A DNA stretch of 64,000 nt from Phormidium tenue FACHB-1052 (GTDB lineage: Bacteria; Cyanobacteriota; Cyanobacteriia; Phormidesmidales; Phormidesmidaceae). Positions 1 through 8,867 of this stretch are shown in pieces. Numbering within the stretch: the stretch's first letter is position 1; every line of letters begins with the position of its first letter. The translations under genes and the position numbers were made by a program. The stretch lies in NCBI RefSeq assembly GCF_014696675.1, contig NZ_JACJQN010000012.1, positions 62,001 through 126,000 of the forward strand, given 5' to 3'. The notes under the pieces are model-generated. The model did no database searches. It was not told the DNA's origin and worked only from the letters and a program-made list of their open reading frames with translations.

Positions 1-1343
1 ATCTGCCGGAACTGCCGGAGCTGGATAATTTATTTGCCCCGGAGGGCGTGATTCTTGAAGCCCAAGAGCTTGCTGTCGAGGCCTTTGGAGCTGGGCAAAC
101 TTACTTTCTCGCCAACGGCTCGACCTGTGGCATTGAGGCAGCCATTCTCGCCACCTGTGGCCCTGGCGAAAAGATTATCGTGCCGCGCAATGCCCATCGC
201 TCGGTGATCGCGGGGCTGGTGCTGTCGGGGGCGATGCCGGTTTTTGTGGCTCCAGAGTACAGCGCAGAGCTGGGGTTAGCTCTGGGGGTCAAGGCTGAGG
301 CGATCGCCTCAGCCCTTGTCCACCACCCCGACACCCGCGCTATTTTGCTGGTGTCGCCCACATACCACGGCATATGTTCGAATGTAGGGGCGATCGCCTC
401 CCTCGCCCACCACCACAACATTCCCCTACTGATAGACGAAGCCCACGGACCGCACTTTGCCTTTCACCCAGACCTGCCCACCCCGGCATTGGCGCTGGGC
501 GCTGACCTGGTGGTGCAGTCAACCCATAAGGTGCTGGGGGCATTGAGTCAGGCAGCGATGCTGCATACCAGGGGCGTTGGCAATGCCTCTCCTCAGGAGA
601 ATCGCATCGATCGCGATCGCCTGCAAGCAGCCCTACAGCTCACCCAGTCTACCAGCCCCAATTCTTTGCTGCTGGCATCGTTGGATGCGGCTCGTCACCA
701 GATGGCGACGGAGGGCAAGGCACTTTTGTCAGATACATTGGCCCTGGCGCAGCACATGCGTACGGAACTGGCTACGGTTCCTGGCCTGCGGACGATCGAT
801 AAACCGGCAGTAACAGCATTCTCCAGCGTTAGCGATTTGGATCTAACTCGGCTAACGGTGGATATCTCGGGCTTAGAGCTGACGGGGCTAGAGGCCGACG
901 AAATTCTCCACAAAGAGCTAGGCGTTACGGTCGAACTGCCGGAACTGCGGCATCTGACCTTAATTATTAGCCTTGGCAATACAGATGAGGATCGGCAGCG
1001 GTGTGTGGCTGGTTTTCGTTTGCTGGCAGAGAGATATGCCAAACAGACCGCTTCCGCCGAGGCATGGCCTCAGCCCACCCCAGCCTTTGCCGATTCCTTA
1101 TTTACGCTGCCGGTGGTGTCGCCCCGCGAGGCGTTCTTTGCGGCTACGGAAACCGTTGGAGCTAAAGCTGCTGTTGGCCGCATTAGTGCCGATACAGTTT
1201 CGGCCTATCCTCCTGGCATACCGGCCATTGTGGCAGGTGAGGTGATTGGTGAGGGGGCGATCGCCCATCTCACCACAATCAAACAACAGGGTGGCTACGT
1301 GACCGGCGGCAATGCGCCAGAAGCATTCCGGGTTCTAGCCTAA
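1..1343 (+). CDS. Orn/Lys/Arg decarboxylase family PLP enzyme (5' end outside window)
   Basis: This is a fold-type I PLP enzyme of the Orn/Lys/Arg decarboxylase family, which decarboxylates basic amino acids to diamines or agmatine in the cytoplasm. The frame is already open at base 3 and encodes LPELPELDNLF and so on, so the true start lies left of the window and the GTG at 48 is internal. Visible marks are the family motif GQTYFLANGSTCG, the cofactor-contacting LLIDEAHGPHF and the Schiff-base lysine in STHKVLGALSQ. The C-terminal domain ends normally at a TAA. The substrate (arginine, lysine or ornithine) cannot be read from sequence; in cyanobacteria members of this family are often annotated as lysine or arginine decarboxylase. 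A small membrane protein follows on the same strand after about 80 bp. Confidence 0.88.
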   Translation, partial: LPELPELDNLFAPEGVILEAQELAVEAFGAGQTYFLANGSTCGIEAAILATCGPGEKIIVPRNAHRSVIAGLVLSGAMPVFVAPEYSAELGLALGVKAEAIASALVHHPDTRAILLVSPTYHGICSNVGAIASLAHHHNIPLLIDEAHGPHFAFHPDLPTPALALGADLVVQSTHKVLGALSQAAMLHTRGVGNASPQENRIDRDRLQAALQLTQSTSPNSLLLASLDAARHQMATEGKALLSDTLALAQHMRTELATVPGLRTIDKPAVTAFSSVSDLDLTRLTVDISGLELTGLEADEILHKELGVTVELPELRHLTLIISLGNTDEDRQRCVAGFRLLAERYAKQTASAEAWPQPTPAFADSLFTLPVVSPREAFFAATETVGAKAAVGRISADTVSAYPPGIPAIVAGEVIGEGAIAHLTTIKQQGGYVTGGNAPEAFRVLA

Positions 1344-1348
1344 CACCA

Positions 1349-1396
1349 ACAACCATCGCTCTCGACCTCTAGGTTAGGATGGTTTGGGTTTTTGTT
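1349..1396 (+). terminator. possible terminator after the decarboxylase gene
   Basis: Arms AACCATC and GATGGTT enclose about 20 bases and are followed by a short T-rich run (GGGTTTTTG). The stem is short and the loop long, so this is a weak call. Confidence 0.3.
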
Positions 1397-1426
1397 CGCT
1401 CTATTCCTTAACCGTTTCTTGCCCCC

Positions 1427-1669
1427 ATGGATGCTGTGTTTAGTTCCGTTGATCCTCAACTGGTGCTGCTGATTGCGGCGATCGCGGTCGTCGTTTTAGC
1501 TGCCCAGCTGTTTTTCAGAATTTTAAGCGTAGGACTTGTTCCGCTCATTGGTCTAGTTGCGATTGTTGTGGCGCTGCAATACCTGTTTGGCATTAGCCCT
1601 AAACAGCTGTGGCTTGAGGTCAGCAATCTGCCTCAGATGGCGATGGAGTTCTTTAATAGCTTGGCCTGA
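1427..1669 (+). CDS. small two-helix membrane protein, hypothetical
   Basis: This 80-residue protein has an ATG start and two hydrophobic segments, at roughly residues 11-31 and 33-52, separated by a short turn. A short amphipathic tail rich in Leu, Pro and Met follows. No catalytic motif is visible and I do not recognise a family by name. It sits 84 bp after the decarboxylase gene on the same strand and could be cotranscribed with it, although a weak hairpin lies between them. The codon choice looks like that of its neighbours. Confidence 0.6.
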   Translation: MDAVFSSVDPQLVLLIAAIAVVVLAAQLFFRILSVGLVPLIGLVAIVVALQYLFGISPKQLWLEVSNLPQMAMEFFNSLA

Positions 1670-1772
1670 GGATCAGGTTTAGGGGCGATCGCCTGTGAAT
1701 TTTAGGCAGAAGCGGCTCATGGACAAACGGCGTAGGGGCGAGCGGGTGTCTGACCGCTGCAAAGTCCCAATT

Positions 1773-2906
1773 CTAAGTAGAGCCGTTAAGTTCAAAACTG
1801 ATGCGATCGCGCCCCAGCGCCAGCACCCCATTCTGCCCGCCAAAGCCAAAGCTCAGGCACAGCGCCACATCTAGATCATTGACCACAGGCTCAGTCACTA
1901 GTTTGGGATAAATACTCTCGCCCCCATCGCCCCCATTCGGCGGGAGCACGTGATGGCGCAGGGCCATTAGGCAAACAGCCGCCCCGATCGCCCCCGAAGC
2001 CCCCAGCGTATGCCCGGTTGCCCCCTTAGTCGAACTCATCCACGGCAGCGGCGAAAACCCCTCAGTCAGTAGCTGCACCTCATGATCATCGTTAAGCCTG
2101 GTTCCAGTGCCGTGGGCATGCACATAGCTCACCTGCTGCGGGCTTAACCCGCTGTAGTAAAGACAGTTTTTGAGCGCCAGACGACTGCCCCCCAGGGTTG
2201 GATCTGGCGCGGTGCGGTGGTAGGCATCGACGCTAAAGCCGCCGCCGAGGATGCAGCCGTAGGCTTCTGGCCCCGATCGCTCCCGCCAGACAGCTTCTGA
2301 CTCCAGCACCAGTACCGCCGCCCCCTCTCCCAGCACCAGTCCTTCTCGATGGGCGTCAAAGGGATAGCAGCCCGTCGTGGCGAGGGCACCCAGTTGCTCA
2401 AAGCCTACCAGGGTGAGGGGAGTAATGGGCGCTTCGGCGGCCCCGACGATGACGCGATCGCATTGCCCCCGCCGCACCAGCTCGTAGCCCTGAAAAATTG
2501 CCGTCAGCCCGGTGGCACAGGCCGCCATTGGAGCCAGCACCGGCCCTTGGGATTGAATCTGGCGGGCAACGGCGATCGCCCCCATGTGCGGCAGCGCCTC
2601 CAGCCAAGGGTTGTCTACCCAGGACTCAGCACGAGCCATCCGTTCCCAGCGGCCCTGAAAGCTGCGGCTGGAACCAACCACTACGCCGCAGTCGGCTAGG
2701 GGCAGCGTGAGCTGGGCATCGGCGATCGCCTCAGCCACCGCCAACTTCAGCAAATCCTCAAGGTCAGCGGGCGTATCGCTCACCATAGCTAGAGGCCGAG
2801 GCGGCAGTTCCGAGAATGGCTGTCCGATCCGAATGCCCGATTTCCCGGCCAAAAGATTGTTCCAGGTGGCCGTTGCTGTGGTTCCCAAGGCTGTGATCAG
2901 CCCCAT
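1773..2906 (-). CDS. beta-ketoacyl-ACP synthase (KAS II/FabF-like)
   Basis: This is a condensing enzyme of the thiolase fold that elongates acyl-ACP with malonyl-ACP, probably in fatty acid synthesis. The catalytic triad is intact: the Cys in MAACATGLTA, the His in VHAHGTGT and the His in GATGHTLGASGA. The annotated ATG at 2906 gives 377 residues but begins inside the conserved first strand, because codons upstream in the same frame read NQAVVVTG. Those codons contain no ATG, GTG or TTG before an in-frame TGA, so the real start may be non-canonical or a base may be wrong. The gene lies immediately downstream of the cyclophilin gene, whose TAG is at 2944-2946, and is probably translationally coupled to it. 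It might be a secondary KAS rather than the housekeeping one. Confidence 0.88.
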   Translation of the reverse strand: MGLITALGTTATATWNNLLAGKSGIRIGQPFSELPPRPLAMVSDTPADLEDLLKLAVAEAIADAQLTLPLADCGVVVGSSRSFQGRWERMARAESWVDNPWLEALPHMGAIAVARQIQSQGPVLAPMAACATGLTAIFQGYELVRRGQCDRVIVGAAEAPITPLTLVGFEQLGALATTGCYPFDAHREGLVLGEGAAVLVLESEAVWRERSGPEAYGCILGGGFSVDAYHRTAPDPTLGGSRLALKNCLYYSGLSPQQVSYVHAHGTGTRLNDDHEVQLLTEGFSPLPWMSSTKGATGHTLGASGAIGAAVCLMALRHHVLPPNGGDGGESIYPKLVTEPVVNDLDVALCLSFGFGGQNGVLALGRDRISFELNGST

Positions 2907-2943
2907 ACCGGTGACAACAACGGCCTGATTCTTAGTTCCTGGC

Positions 2944-3690
2944 CTACTCAGTCTTCAGATTCTCCAGACCGGCTGTGACCCGCGCCGACTCAATGCGATC
3001 GCCCTGCTGAATAGCATCCACCACCTCCATGCCGCTGGTGACATAGCCAAACACCGCATAGCTACCGTCCAAAAAGGGCAGCTCTGCCAGAGTGATGTAA
3101 AACTGGGCCGAGGCCGAGTCTACTGCCTGCGATCGCGCCATGGCTACGGCGCCCCGAGTGTGAGGCAGTTCCGGAGCCTCGCTGATGCGGGCTTCTTCAA
3201 GGGTTTGGCTATAGATCGGCTCTGCTGCCCCAGCGGGCTTAATTTCTAAAGGAACGTAGCGAGGAGCCTGGGTCTCGGGGTCAATAAAGCTCCCCGTACC
3301 CAACTGCTGCGCTGGCACGCTGGGGTCTTTGCTCTGGGGGTCACCACCTTGAGCGACAAAGGGCTCTGGGTCACGCACTACCCGGTGAAACACCAAGCCA
3401 TCGTATACGCCACGGTTCACCAAATCTACGAAGTTACCAGCGGTGATTGGGGCATTAGCGCCGTCTAGCTCCATCACAATGGGGCTGCCGTTTACTACCA
3501 TCTCCACCGTTGCCGTCCCCTCCAGAATAGGCAACCCGGTTGGGGCCACTGCTACTGACTCAGTCAGGCCGGGGTCTGTGGGAGCCTCACTGGTCGAGTC
3601 TAAGCTGGGAGCACTGGTGCAAGCGCCCAGCCAGAGGGTTAGCAGGGTAGCTAGGGCCAGGGTAAACGGGCGAGTCGAGAGAGCCATCAA
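2944..3690 (-). CDS. cyclophilin-type peptidyl-prolyl cis-trans isomerase, lipoprotein
   Basis: This 248-residue protein starts with a lipoprotein signal peptide: a hydrophobic stretch to residue 20, then the lipobox LGAC with the acylated Cys at 24. It should therefore be lipid-anchored on the periplasmic or lumenal side. A Ser/Thr/Pro linker precedes the cyclophilin domain, which shows [19 protein letters not shown], the active-site region [16 protein letters not shown] and the late [15 protein letters not shown] with FGYV. These are standard for the small bacterial cyclophilins that isomerise Xaa-Pro bonds. A second ATG directly follows the first, so the start could be one codon later. The KAS gene follows within 40 bp. 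Confidence 0.92.
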   Translation of the reverse strand: MMALSTRPFTLALATLLTLWLGACTSAPSLDSTSEAPTDPGLTESVAVAPTGLPILEGTATVEMVVNGSPIVMELDGANAPITAGNFVDLVNRGVYDGLVFHRVVRDPEPFVAQGGDPQSKDPSVPAQQLGTGSFIDPETQAPRYVPLEIKPAGAAEPIYSQTLEEARISEAPELPHTRGAVAMARSQAVDSASAQFYITLAELPFLDGSYAVFGYVTSGMEVVDAIQQGDRIESARVTAGLENLKTE

Positions 3691-3783
3691 TACGTCAATT
3701 CCTAATAGTTCAACCGACCCCCCATGTTATCGTACGGGCTCAACGCCGGGAGCCTGCTGCTCAGCATTAGACCTTAAAACGGC

Positions 3784-4362
3784 CTACAACCCCTCTAGTG
3801 GCACCTGCAAAAACCGCGCCAGTTCTGCCCCCTGATTTTCTAAATCAGATAAGGGAATCGGTTGGCCCACCCGAGTCAGCGGAATGTCGGGGCGACCCTT
3901 GATACGCAGGTAAAGGGTGCGCTTGGGGTTGAGCCCTTCTTTAATCGCCACCCGCACCGCCGTCACCTCTTCTAGGGGGTGATCGATCTCAATGCGGCGG
4001 TTTTCGCCCCAAAACCCTTTGCGGACAATTTGCAGGCGATTGCTGACTTTGTCGAAGCTGTTGTATCCACCGCCCACGTCCAAACTAATGACAACCCAAA
4101 GGAACGTGGCTAGACCCAGGGCCGCTACCCCATAAAAGCCCATGGCAATGCCCTGGGGAATAAATACCAGCTGAGTCGGGTCAGCGAAGGGCAGCAGATT
4201 TTGTTTCAGGTAGCTGGAAGCCCCAGCCAGGGCAAACCCCAGCCCGCCTAGGGTGAGCACCACGGCCCAAAAAATATTGCTCAGACGACGGGCCCCCAGC
4301 ACGGTGCGCTTAAGGGTTTGAGATTGAGTAGACGACAGGGAGGCAGTCATAGATCTTAACAA
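3784..4362 (-). CDS. ycf4: photosystem I assembly protein Ycf4
   Basis: Ycf4 is a thylakoid membrane protein that assists assembly of photosystem I. The product has two membrane helices, about residues 30-52 and 70-95, then a conserved soluble C-terminal domain containing DVGGGYNSFDKV, FWGENRRIEI and VRVAIKEGLNPKRTLYLRIKG, all typical of Ycf4. The first ATG at 4362 gives 192 residues; the ATG at 4350 (MTASLSS) is a likely alternative and gives a more usual length. It is divergent from psbD across a 495-bp intergenic region, so regulatory DNA is probably shared. Confidence 0.95.
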   Translation of the reverse strand: MLRSMTASLSSTQSQTLKRTVLGARRLSNIFWAVVLTLGGLGFALAGASSYLKQNLLPFADPTQLVFIPQGIAMGFYGVAALGLATFLWVVISLDVGGGYNSFDKVSNRLQIVRKGFWGENRRIEIDHPLEEVTAVRVAIKEGLNPKRTLYLRIKGRPDIPLTRVGQPIPLSDLENQGAELARFLQVPLEGL

Positions 4363-4857
4363 GCGATAGTGATAGATGAAGAGCGATGAAAACCTAGGAA
4401 AAAGTCTGGACAGGGCGGCTTCAACGCCACCGTTTTCTTCAAATCAGACTGAGCAGACTGGGCATACCACCCGCTATTACTCTATATAAACACTGAATCA
4501 GCCCAGTCTAAACCCCATTGGGTTTAAGCCGGTCGGCCCCTGCGACTGACACCGGCTTGAGGCAGCTAGGCCCCTGGCACCGTACAGCCTGAGAAATTAC
4601 GTGTCAGATTGTAAAAAAATAGAACACTCTCTATCATAAATAGAAACCCGGTCTTTAGAGGCTTGTCCTCTGAGGCTGCTGGTGCGATTCAGGCAGAGGT
4701 ATCGATGATTGGAGCAGGAATATTATTCTCTCTGGCTCTAATATCTGGAATACTTAGTAGTTACTAACCCCTGCTTTGAGGTATTGCTCTGCCAGGCTAT
4801 TCTGGATCCACAGAGCTGCGACCTTATGGATTGGATGTCATATAAAGAGGATTTGAC
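4363..4857. other. 495-bp divergent regulatory region between ycf4 and psbD
   Basis: No gene is evident here; the best short ORF, 37 codons from 4376, has no recognisable features. The region is AT-richer than its surroundings and should hold the ycf4 and psbD promoters and a long psbD leader. A good sigma-70-like promoter is annotated separately at 4609-4637. Confidence 0.6.
4609..4637 (+). promoter_or_regulatory. candidate psbD promoter
   Basis: TTGTAA and TATCAT are separated by exactly 17 bases. Initiation near 4644 would give psbD a leader of a little over 200 nt. A ribosome-binding sequence AAAGAGG precedes the psbD ATG by about eight bases. The promoter assignment is from consensus only. 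Confidence 0.4.
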
Positions 4858-5916
4858 ATGACCATAGCAATGGGACGCGCGCAAGCCGAGCGAGGATGGT
4901 TCGACGTCCTCGACGACTGGCTAAAGCGCGATCGCTTTGTGTTTATCGGGTGGTCGGGCATCCTGCTGTTCCCCTGCGCCTTCATGGCCGTGGGCGGCTG
5001 GCTGACCGGCACCACCTTTGTCACCTCCTGGTACACCCACGGCCTCGCGTCGTCGTACCTGGAAGGGTGCAACTTTTTGACCGTTGCCGTCTCCACCCCC
5101 GCCAATAGCCTGGGTCACTCCCTGCTACTGCTGTGGGGCCCTGAGGCCCAGGGTGACTTTGTGCGCTGGTGCCAGTTGGGCGGCCTGTGGAGCTTCGTTG
5201 CCCTACACGGCACCTTCGGCCTGATCGGCTTCATGCTGCGTCAGTTCGAAGTGGCTCGTCTCGTCGGTCTGCGACCCTACAACGCCATTGCCTTTTCGGC
5301 ACCGATTGCGGTATTTGTCAGCGTCTTTCTGATGTACCCCCTCGGTCAGTCGAGCTGGTTCTTTGCCCCCAGTTTTGGCGTCGCCGCCATCTTCCGCTTC
5401 CTGCTGTTCTTGCAAGGCTTCCACAACTGGACGCTGAACCCCTTCCACATGATGGGTGTAGCGGGTGTGCTGGGTGGAGCGCTGCTGTGCGCCATCCACG
5501 GTGCCACCGTCGAGAACACGCTGTTCAAAGATAGCGATAACGCCAACACCTTCCGTGCGTTTGAGCCGACCCAGGCCGAAGAGACCTACTCGATGGTGAC
5601 CGCCAACCGATTCTGGTCTCAGATTTTTGGGATTGCGTTTTCGAACAAGCGTTGGCTGCACTTCTTCATGCTGTTTGTGCCGGTCACCGGCTTGTGGATG
5701 AGTGCGGTGGGCATTGTGGGTCTCGGGTTGAACCTGCGGGCCTACGACTTTGTGTCCCAGGAGATTCGGGCGGCAGAAGACCCTGAGTTTGAGACCTTCT
5801 ACACCAAGAACATCTTGCTGAACGAAGGCATTCGGGCTTGGATGGCACCGACTGACCAGCCCCATGAGAAGTTTGTATTCCCCGAAGAGGTACTCCCCCG
5901 TGGTAACGCTCTCTAG
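4858..5916 (+). CDS. psbD: photosystem II D2 reaction centre protein
   Basis: D2 pairs with D1 to form the photosystem II reaction centre in the thylakoid membrane and binds chlorophylls, pheophytin, QA and the non-haem iron. The 352-residue product has the family length. It opens with [20 protein letters not shown], contains the five-helix core with [19 protein letters not shown], the [15 protein letters not shown] histidine region and [12 protein letters not shown], and ends in the normal LPRGNAL. The stop overlaps the GTG start of psbC by 17 bp, so this is the dicistronic psbD-psbC copy. Many cyanobacteria have a second stand-alone psbD elsewhere. Confidence 0.99.
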   Translation: MTIAMGRAQAERGWFDVLDDWLKRDRFVFIGWSGILLFPCAFMAVGGWLTGTTFVTSWYTHGLASSYLEGCNFLTVAVSTPANSLGHSLLLLWGPEAQGDFVRWCQLGGLWSFVALHGTFGLIGFMLRQFEVARLVGLRPYNAIAFSAPIAVFVSVFLMYPLGQSSWFFAPSFGVAAIFRFLLFLQGFHNWTLNPFHMMGVAGVLGGALLCAIHGATVENTLFKDSDNANTFRAFEPTQAEETYSMVTANRFWSQIFGIAFSNKRWLHFFMLFVPVTGLWMSAVGIVGLGLNLRAYDFVSQEIRAAEDPEFETFYTKNILLNEGIRAWMAPTDQPHEKFVFPEEVLPRGNAL

Positions 5917-7282
5917 CAACTCGTATATTGCTGGGCGCGACCAAGAATCCACCGGCTTTGCCTGGTGGTCTGGTAACGCTCGTTTGATTAACCTATCCGG
6001 CAAGCTGTTGGGTGCCCACGTGGCCCACGCTGGTCTGATTGTGTTCTGGGCCGGGGCTATGACCCTGTTTGAAGTAGCCCACTTCGTTCCCGATAAGCCT
6101 CTGTATGAGCAGGGCTTCATTCTGCTACCTCACCTAGCCACTCTGGGCTGGGGTGTAGGGCCCGGTGGTGAAGTCATCAACACCTTCCCCTATTTCGTTG
6201 TCGGTGTGCTGCACCTGATTTCGTCGGCAGTGCTGGGTCTCGGTGGTATTTACCACGCCCTGCGCGGCCCCGAGGTGCTGGAAGAGTACTCTTCCTTCTT
6301 TGGCTACGACTGGAAAGACAAGAACCAGATGACCAACATCATCGGCTACCACCTCATCCTGCTGGGTTGCGGTGCGCTGCTGCTGGTTCTGAAGGCTTGC
6401 GTGTTTGGTGGTGTCTATGACACTTGGGCACCGGGCGGTGGCGATGTCCGCATCATCACCAACCCGACTCTGAACCCCGCCGTTATTTTCGGCTACCTGG
6501 CAGGTTCTCCCTTTGGTGGCGACGGCTGGATTGTCGGCGTCAACAACATGGAAGACATCATCGGCGGCCACATTTGGGTCGGCCTGATCTGCATCGCTGG
6601 CGGCATCTGGCACATTCTCACCAAGCCCTTCGGCTGGGCCCGTCGTGCTCTGATCTGGTCTGGTGAGGCCTACCTGTCGTACAGCCTGGGCGCTCTGTCC
6701 CTGATGGGCTTTATCGCCTCCTGCTACGTGTGGTTTAACAACACCGCCTATCCCTCTGAGTTCTACGGTCCCACCAACGCCGAGTCTTCTCAGGCTCAGG
6801 CGATGACCTTCCTGGTGCGCGACATGCGCCTGGGTGCCAACATCGGTGCGGCCCAAGGCCCCACTGGTCTAGGTAAGTACCTGATGCGCTCCCCCACTGG
6901 TGAGATCATCTTTGGTGGTGAAACCATGCGCTTTTGGGACTTCCAGGGTCCTTGGTTGGAGCCCCTGCGTGGCCCCAACGGCCTTGATCTCGATAAACTG
7001 ACCAACGATATCCAAGATTGGCAGGTGCGTCGCGCGGCTGAGTACATGACTCACGCGCCCAACGCCTCGATCAACTCGGTGGGTGGTGTGATCACGGAAA
7101 TCAACTCCGTGAACTTCGTTAACCCTCGCCAGTGGTTGTCGACCTCTCACTTTGTACTGGGCTTCTTTTTCCTGATTGGCCACCTCTGGCATGCTGGTCG
7201 CGCTCGCGCGGCTGAGGCAGGCTTCGAGAAGGGTATCGATCGCGAAACTGAACCCGTGCTCGCTATGGGCGACCTCGACTAA
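5900..7282 (+). CDS. psbC: photosystem II CP43 chlorophyll-binding protein
   Basis: CP43 is the inner light-harvesting antenna of photosystem II and contributes ligands to the oxygen-evolving cluster. I place the start at the GTG at 5900, giving 460 residues beginning [19 protein letters not shown]; an ATG at 5864 in the same frame would add 12 non-conserved residues read from inside psbD. A GTG start overlapping psbD is the known arrangement in cyanobacteria. The large lumenal loop includes [14 protein letters not shown], which holds the Glu and Arg that contact the Mn cluster. Six membrane helices with chlorophyll-binding His residues are evident. A strong terminator follows 30 bp after the TAA. 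Confidence 0.98.
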   Translation: MVTLSSNSYIAGRDQESTGFAWWSGNARLINLSGKLLGAHVAHAGLIVFWAGAMTLFEVAHFVPDKPLYEQGFILLPHLATLGWGVGPGGEVINTFPYFVVGVLHLISSAVLGLGGIYHALRGPEVLEEYSSFFGYDWKDKNQMTNIIGYHLILLGCGALLLVLKACVFGGVYDTWAPGGGDVRIITNPTLNPAVIFGYLAGSPFGGDGWIVGVNNMEDIIGGHIWVGLICIAGGIWHILTKPFGWARRALIWSGEAYLSYSLGALSLMGFIASCYVWFNNTAYPSEFYGPTNAESSQAQAMTFLVRDMRLGANIGAAQGPTGLGKYLMRSPTGEIIFGGETMRFWDFQGPWLEPLRGPNGLDLDKLTNDIQDWQVRRAAEYMTHAPNASINSVGGVITEINSVNFVNPRQWLSTSHFVLGFFFLIGHLWHAGRARAAEAGFEKGIDRETEPVLAMGDLD

Positions 7283-7312
7283 AGTTGAGGCTTAGCCCTC
7301 TTGGGCTGAACT

Positions 7313-7347
7313 AAAAAGCTCCTGCCCTAGGGCAGGAGCTTTTTTTT
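7313..7347 (+). terminator. strong intrinsic terminator after psbDC
   Basis: A perfect 32-bp palindrome has arms of 16 bases (AAAAAGCTCCTGCCCT and its complement) meeting at CCTAGG and running into a T8 tract. It would end psbDC transcription and, being symmetrical, may also act on leftward transcripts. Confidence 0.9.
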
Positions 7348-7419
7348 GCTGATTTGATGGGAGTTCTGAGGTTTTGCGAGCGCTCTTTTTTGAAAACAGA
7401 GGGTTGGGCTAGCGATCGC

Positions 7420-7626
7420 TTAGGTCATAATCACCGCAATGATGATGGCAGCCAGCGCCACAATCACGGCTGCCAGTAAAATGCCGGCAGCAATGTTGCC
7501 CCGACGGATTTCGGTTTGGTAGTCGATGGGGTCGAGGAGATCGAACAGCCGCACTCCACCATAAAACAGGAGCACGGCAAGAAATGTCCACCCGACTGTG
7601 GCAAGGGCGTCCTGAATAATGGGCAC
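7420..7626 (-). CDS. DUF350-family small membrane protein
   Basis: This 68-residue protein has a membrane helix at about 10-30, a short polar segment DPIDYQTEIRRGNIAAGI and a second helix at about 45-67. The polar-then-GNxAAGI pattern is that of DUF350 (YjfL-like) membrane proteins, here as a single unit. The start is GTG at 7626 with TAGGAG nine bases upstream. It is divergent from the cluster at 7863-11372. DUF350 genes are known to occur beside DUF4178 and spermidine-synthase-like genes, and both are present here, which supports a shared role. The biochemical function is unknown. Confidence 0.72.
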   Translation of the reverse strand: MPIIQDALATVGWTFLAVLLFYGGVRLFDLLDPIDYQTEIRRGNIAAGILLAAVIVALAAIIIAVIMT

Positions 7627-7718
7627 GGGTACAAGCTCCTACAAAAATTTTCCCTTAGCCTACCGAATTGCTTAGTCTAGCAACGACCCAGTAAAGAATA
7701 TTAAAGCTCAGTGGTTAA

Positions 7719-7745
7719 TTGTCCCTCTGATTGCGAGGGTATAAT
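7719..7745 (+). promoter_or_regulatory. candidate promoter for the 7863-11372 cluster
   Basis: TATAAT at 7740-7745 has TTGTCC 15 bases upstream. A CCCTC/GAGGG inverted repeat fills the spacer and could be an operator. Initiation near 7752 would leave a leader of about 110 nt that includes the short ORF at 7799. Confidence 0.35.
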
Positions 7746-7798
7746 TTGAGCCCTGTCCGATTGCATCTATTTTGATTGAGGCAATTCTTTAGAAGACA

Positions 7799-7873
7799 AT
7801 GCCCAAACCCAAACAAAACCTAAGCCGAGCGATTAGCGGCAAACTAAAGGGTAGGCGCGTTCATGCCCAGTAA
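7799..7873 (+). CDS. possible 24-codon basic leader peptide
   Basis: This ORF starts at an ATG, with AGAAG a few bases upstream, and encodes 24 residues of which about a third are Lys, Arg or His. It ends at a TAA that overlaps the first codons of the 334-aa gene at 7863, which is read in another frame. Such an overlap could couple translation of the cluster to the leader. It may equally be chance; nothing but position and charge supports it. Confidence 0.25.
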   Translation: MPKPKQNLSRAISGKLKGRRVHAQ

Positions 7874-8867
7874 GATTCAACCGTTGGTGACATCGCAATT
7901 TACTGAGCGATCGCCGTTGGTGGCGCTAGGGGCTTTGGGACTGTTGGGAATGGCGTTGCTGATCTCTCCCCTATTTCACCGGCAGCTATTGAGTGCTGGC
8001 GTCTACGTGGGGCCAGAAGAGACTGTTCAGTTGGACCCGGTGCAGCCCCGCGAAGGGGCGATCGGGGCGTTGCGGATCGATGCCGTGGCCCAATTGCCTA
8101 GCAATGCCTGGAGCGTCTTTGAAGTGCAGGTACTTGACAGCCAAGGCAATGTGCTGGCCTCGGCTATCAAGCAGGCGTGGAATGAGTCGGGCACCTGGCA
8201 AGAGGAGGGAGAATCGGGCGTCTGGCAGGAGCAGGACCAGGCTGGGCGGTTTGATATTCGCCAGGCCGCAATCGATGGGCCAGTGGTAGTGGCCATTTCG
8301 GTGCTGGAGCAGGGCAGCAGTACCGGGCAGCCCCTAGATAGCCCGGTGGTCTATCGCGTCACTGTGGCGGAGGGCGTGATCGACACCCGGTTTTTGTGGA
8401 GCGGGGCAATTGGGGTACTGCTGGTGGCGGCTTTGACGGCGATCGCCGTCAAAGCCGCCGGGCAGACAGTCATTAACGAGCAGATTAACGATAGCGATCT
8501 GGTGGGTCGCGGCACCCTGGGCGGCCCTAGTAAGCTGGTGCGAGTCATCATTACGGTTAAATCCGATGAGACTTCGCCGCCAAAGCTTACTGCTAACCTG
8601 GCCATCAACGACAGCTATGGCGAGTCTGTGTATCGTCGCGAAGTCGTCATACCGCTGTCAATGGAGCAGGAAGAGGGCAAAGTAGAGAGTGCCAGTGGTT
8701 CTGCTACCGTCGATTTGGTTTTGGAACCGAGGGGTTCCTATGGATTCTCGGTGGAGATTACCCCGGATGGCCCGGTCGATCACACGTTTCTAACGGTAAA
8801 GGAAGGCATTCGCACCTTCACCCCCACCGAAATTACTCACATTCAGTTGTCTACGGAACCTGCCTAA
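7863..8867 (+). CDS. two-TM membrane protein, hypothetical, first gene of the spermidine-synthase-like cluster
   Basis: This 334-residue protein has one hydrophobic helix near residues 18-38 and a second near 176-200. Between them lies a polar, beta-rich domain containing VQLDPVQPREGAIGALRIDA and pairs of EES/W residues. The C-terminal 130 residues form another polar domain. No catalytic motif is seen and I do not recognise the family. Its stop codon shares a base with the ATG of the 76-aa gene, and that gene overlaps the aminopropyltransferase-like gene, so the three are one translational unit. A likely job is an extracytoplasmic sensor or scaffold for the cluster, but that is inference from context. 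Confidence 0.7.
   Translation: MPSKIQPLVTSQFTERSPLVALGALGLLGMALLISPLFHRQLLSAGVYVGPEETVQLDPVQPREGAIGALRIDAVAQLPSNAWSVFEVQVLDSQGNVLASAIKQAWNESGTWQEEGESGVWQEQDQAGRFDIRQAAIDGPVVVAISVLEQGSSTGQPLDSPVVYRVTVAEGVIDTRFLWSGAIGVLLVAALTAIAVKAAGQTVINEQINDSDLVGRGTLGGPSKLVRVIITVKSDETSPPKLTANLAINDSYGESVYRREVVIPLSMEQEEGKVESASGSATVDLVLEPRGSYGFSVEITPDGPVDHTFLTVKEGIRTFTPTEITHIQLSTEPA

Noticed and set aside
4376-4489. 37-codon ORF in the psbD upstream region
   Set aside because: There is no hydrophobic helix or similarity to any small photosystem subunit; it is probably chance.
5203-6120. Long leftward open frame antisense to psbD and psbC
   Set aside because: It lies wholly over two highly conserved photosystem genes and its translation has no family marks; GC-rich codon bias makes long antisense frames common here.
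6134-6856. Leftward 240-codon open frame inside psbC
   Set aside because: It is an antisense shadow of psbC with a low-complexity Gln/His/Asp-rich translation.
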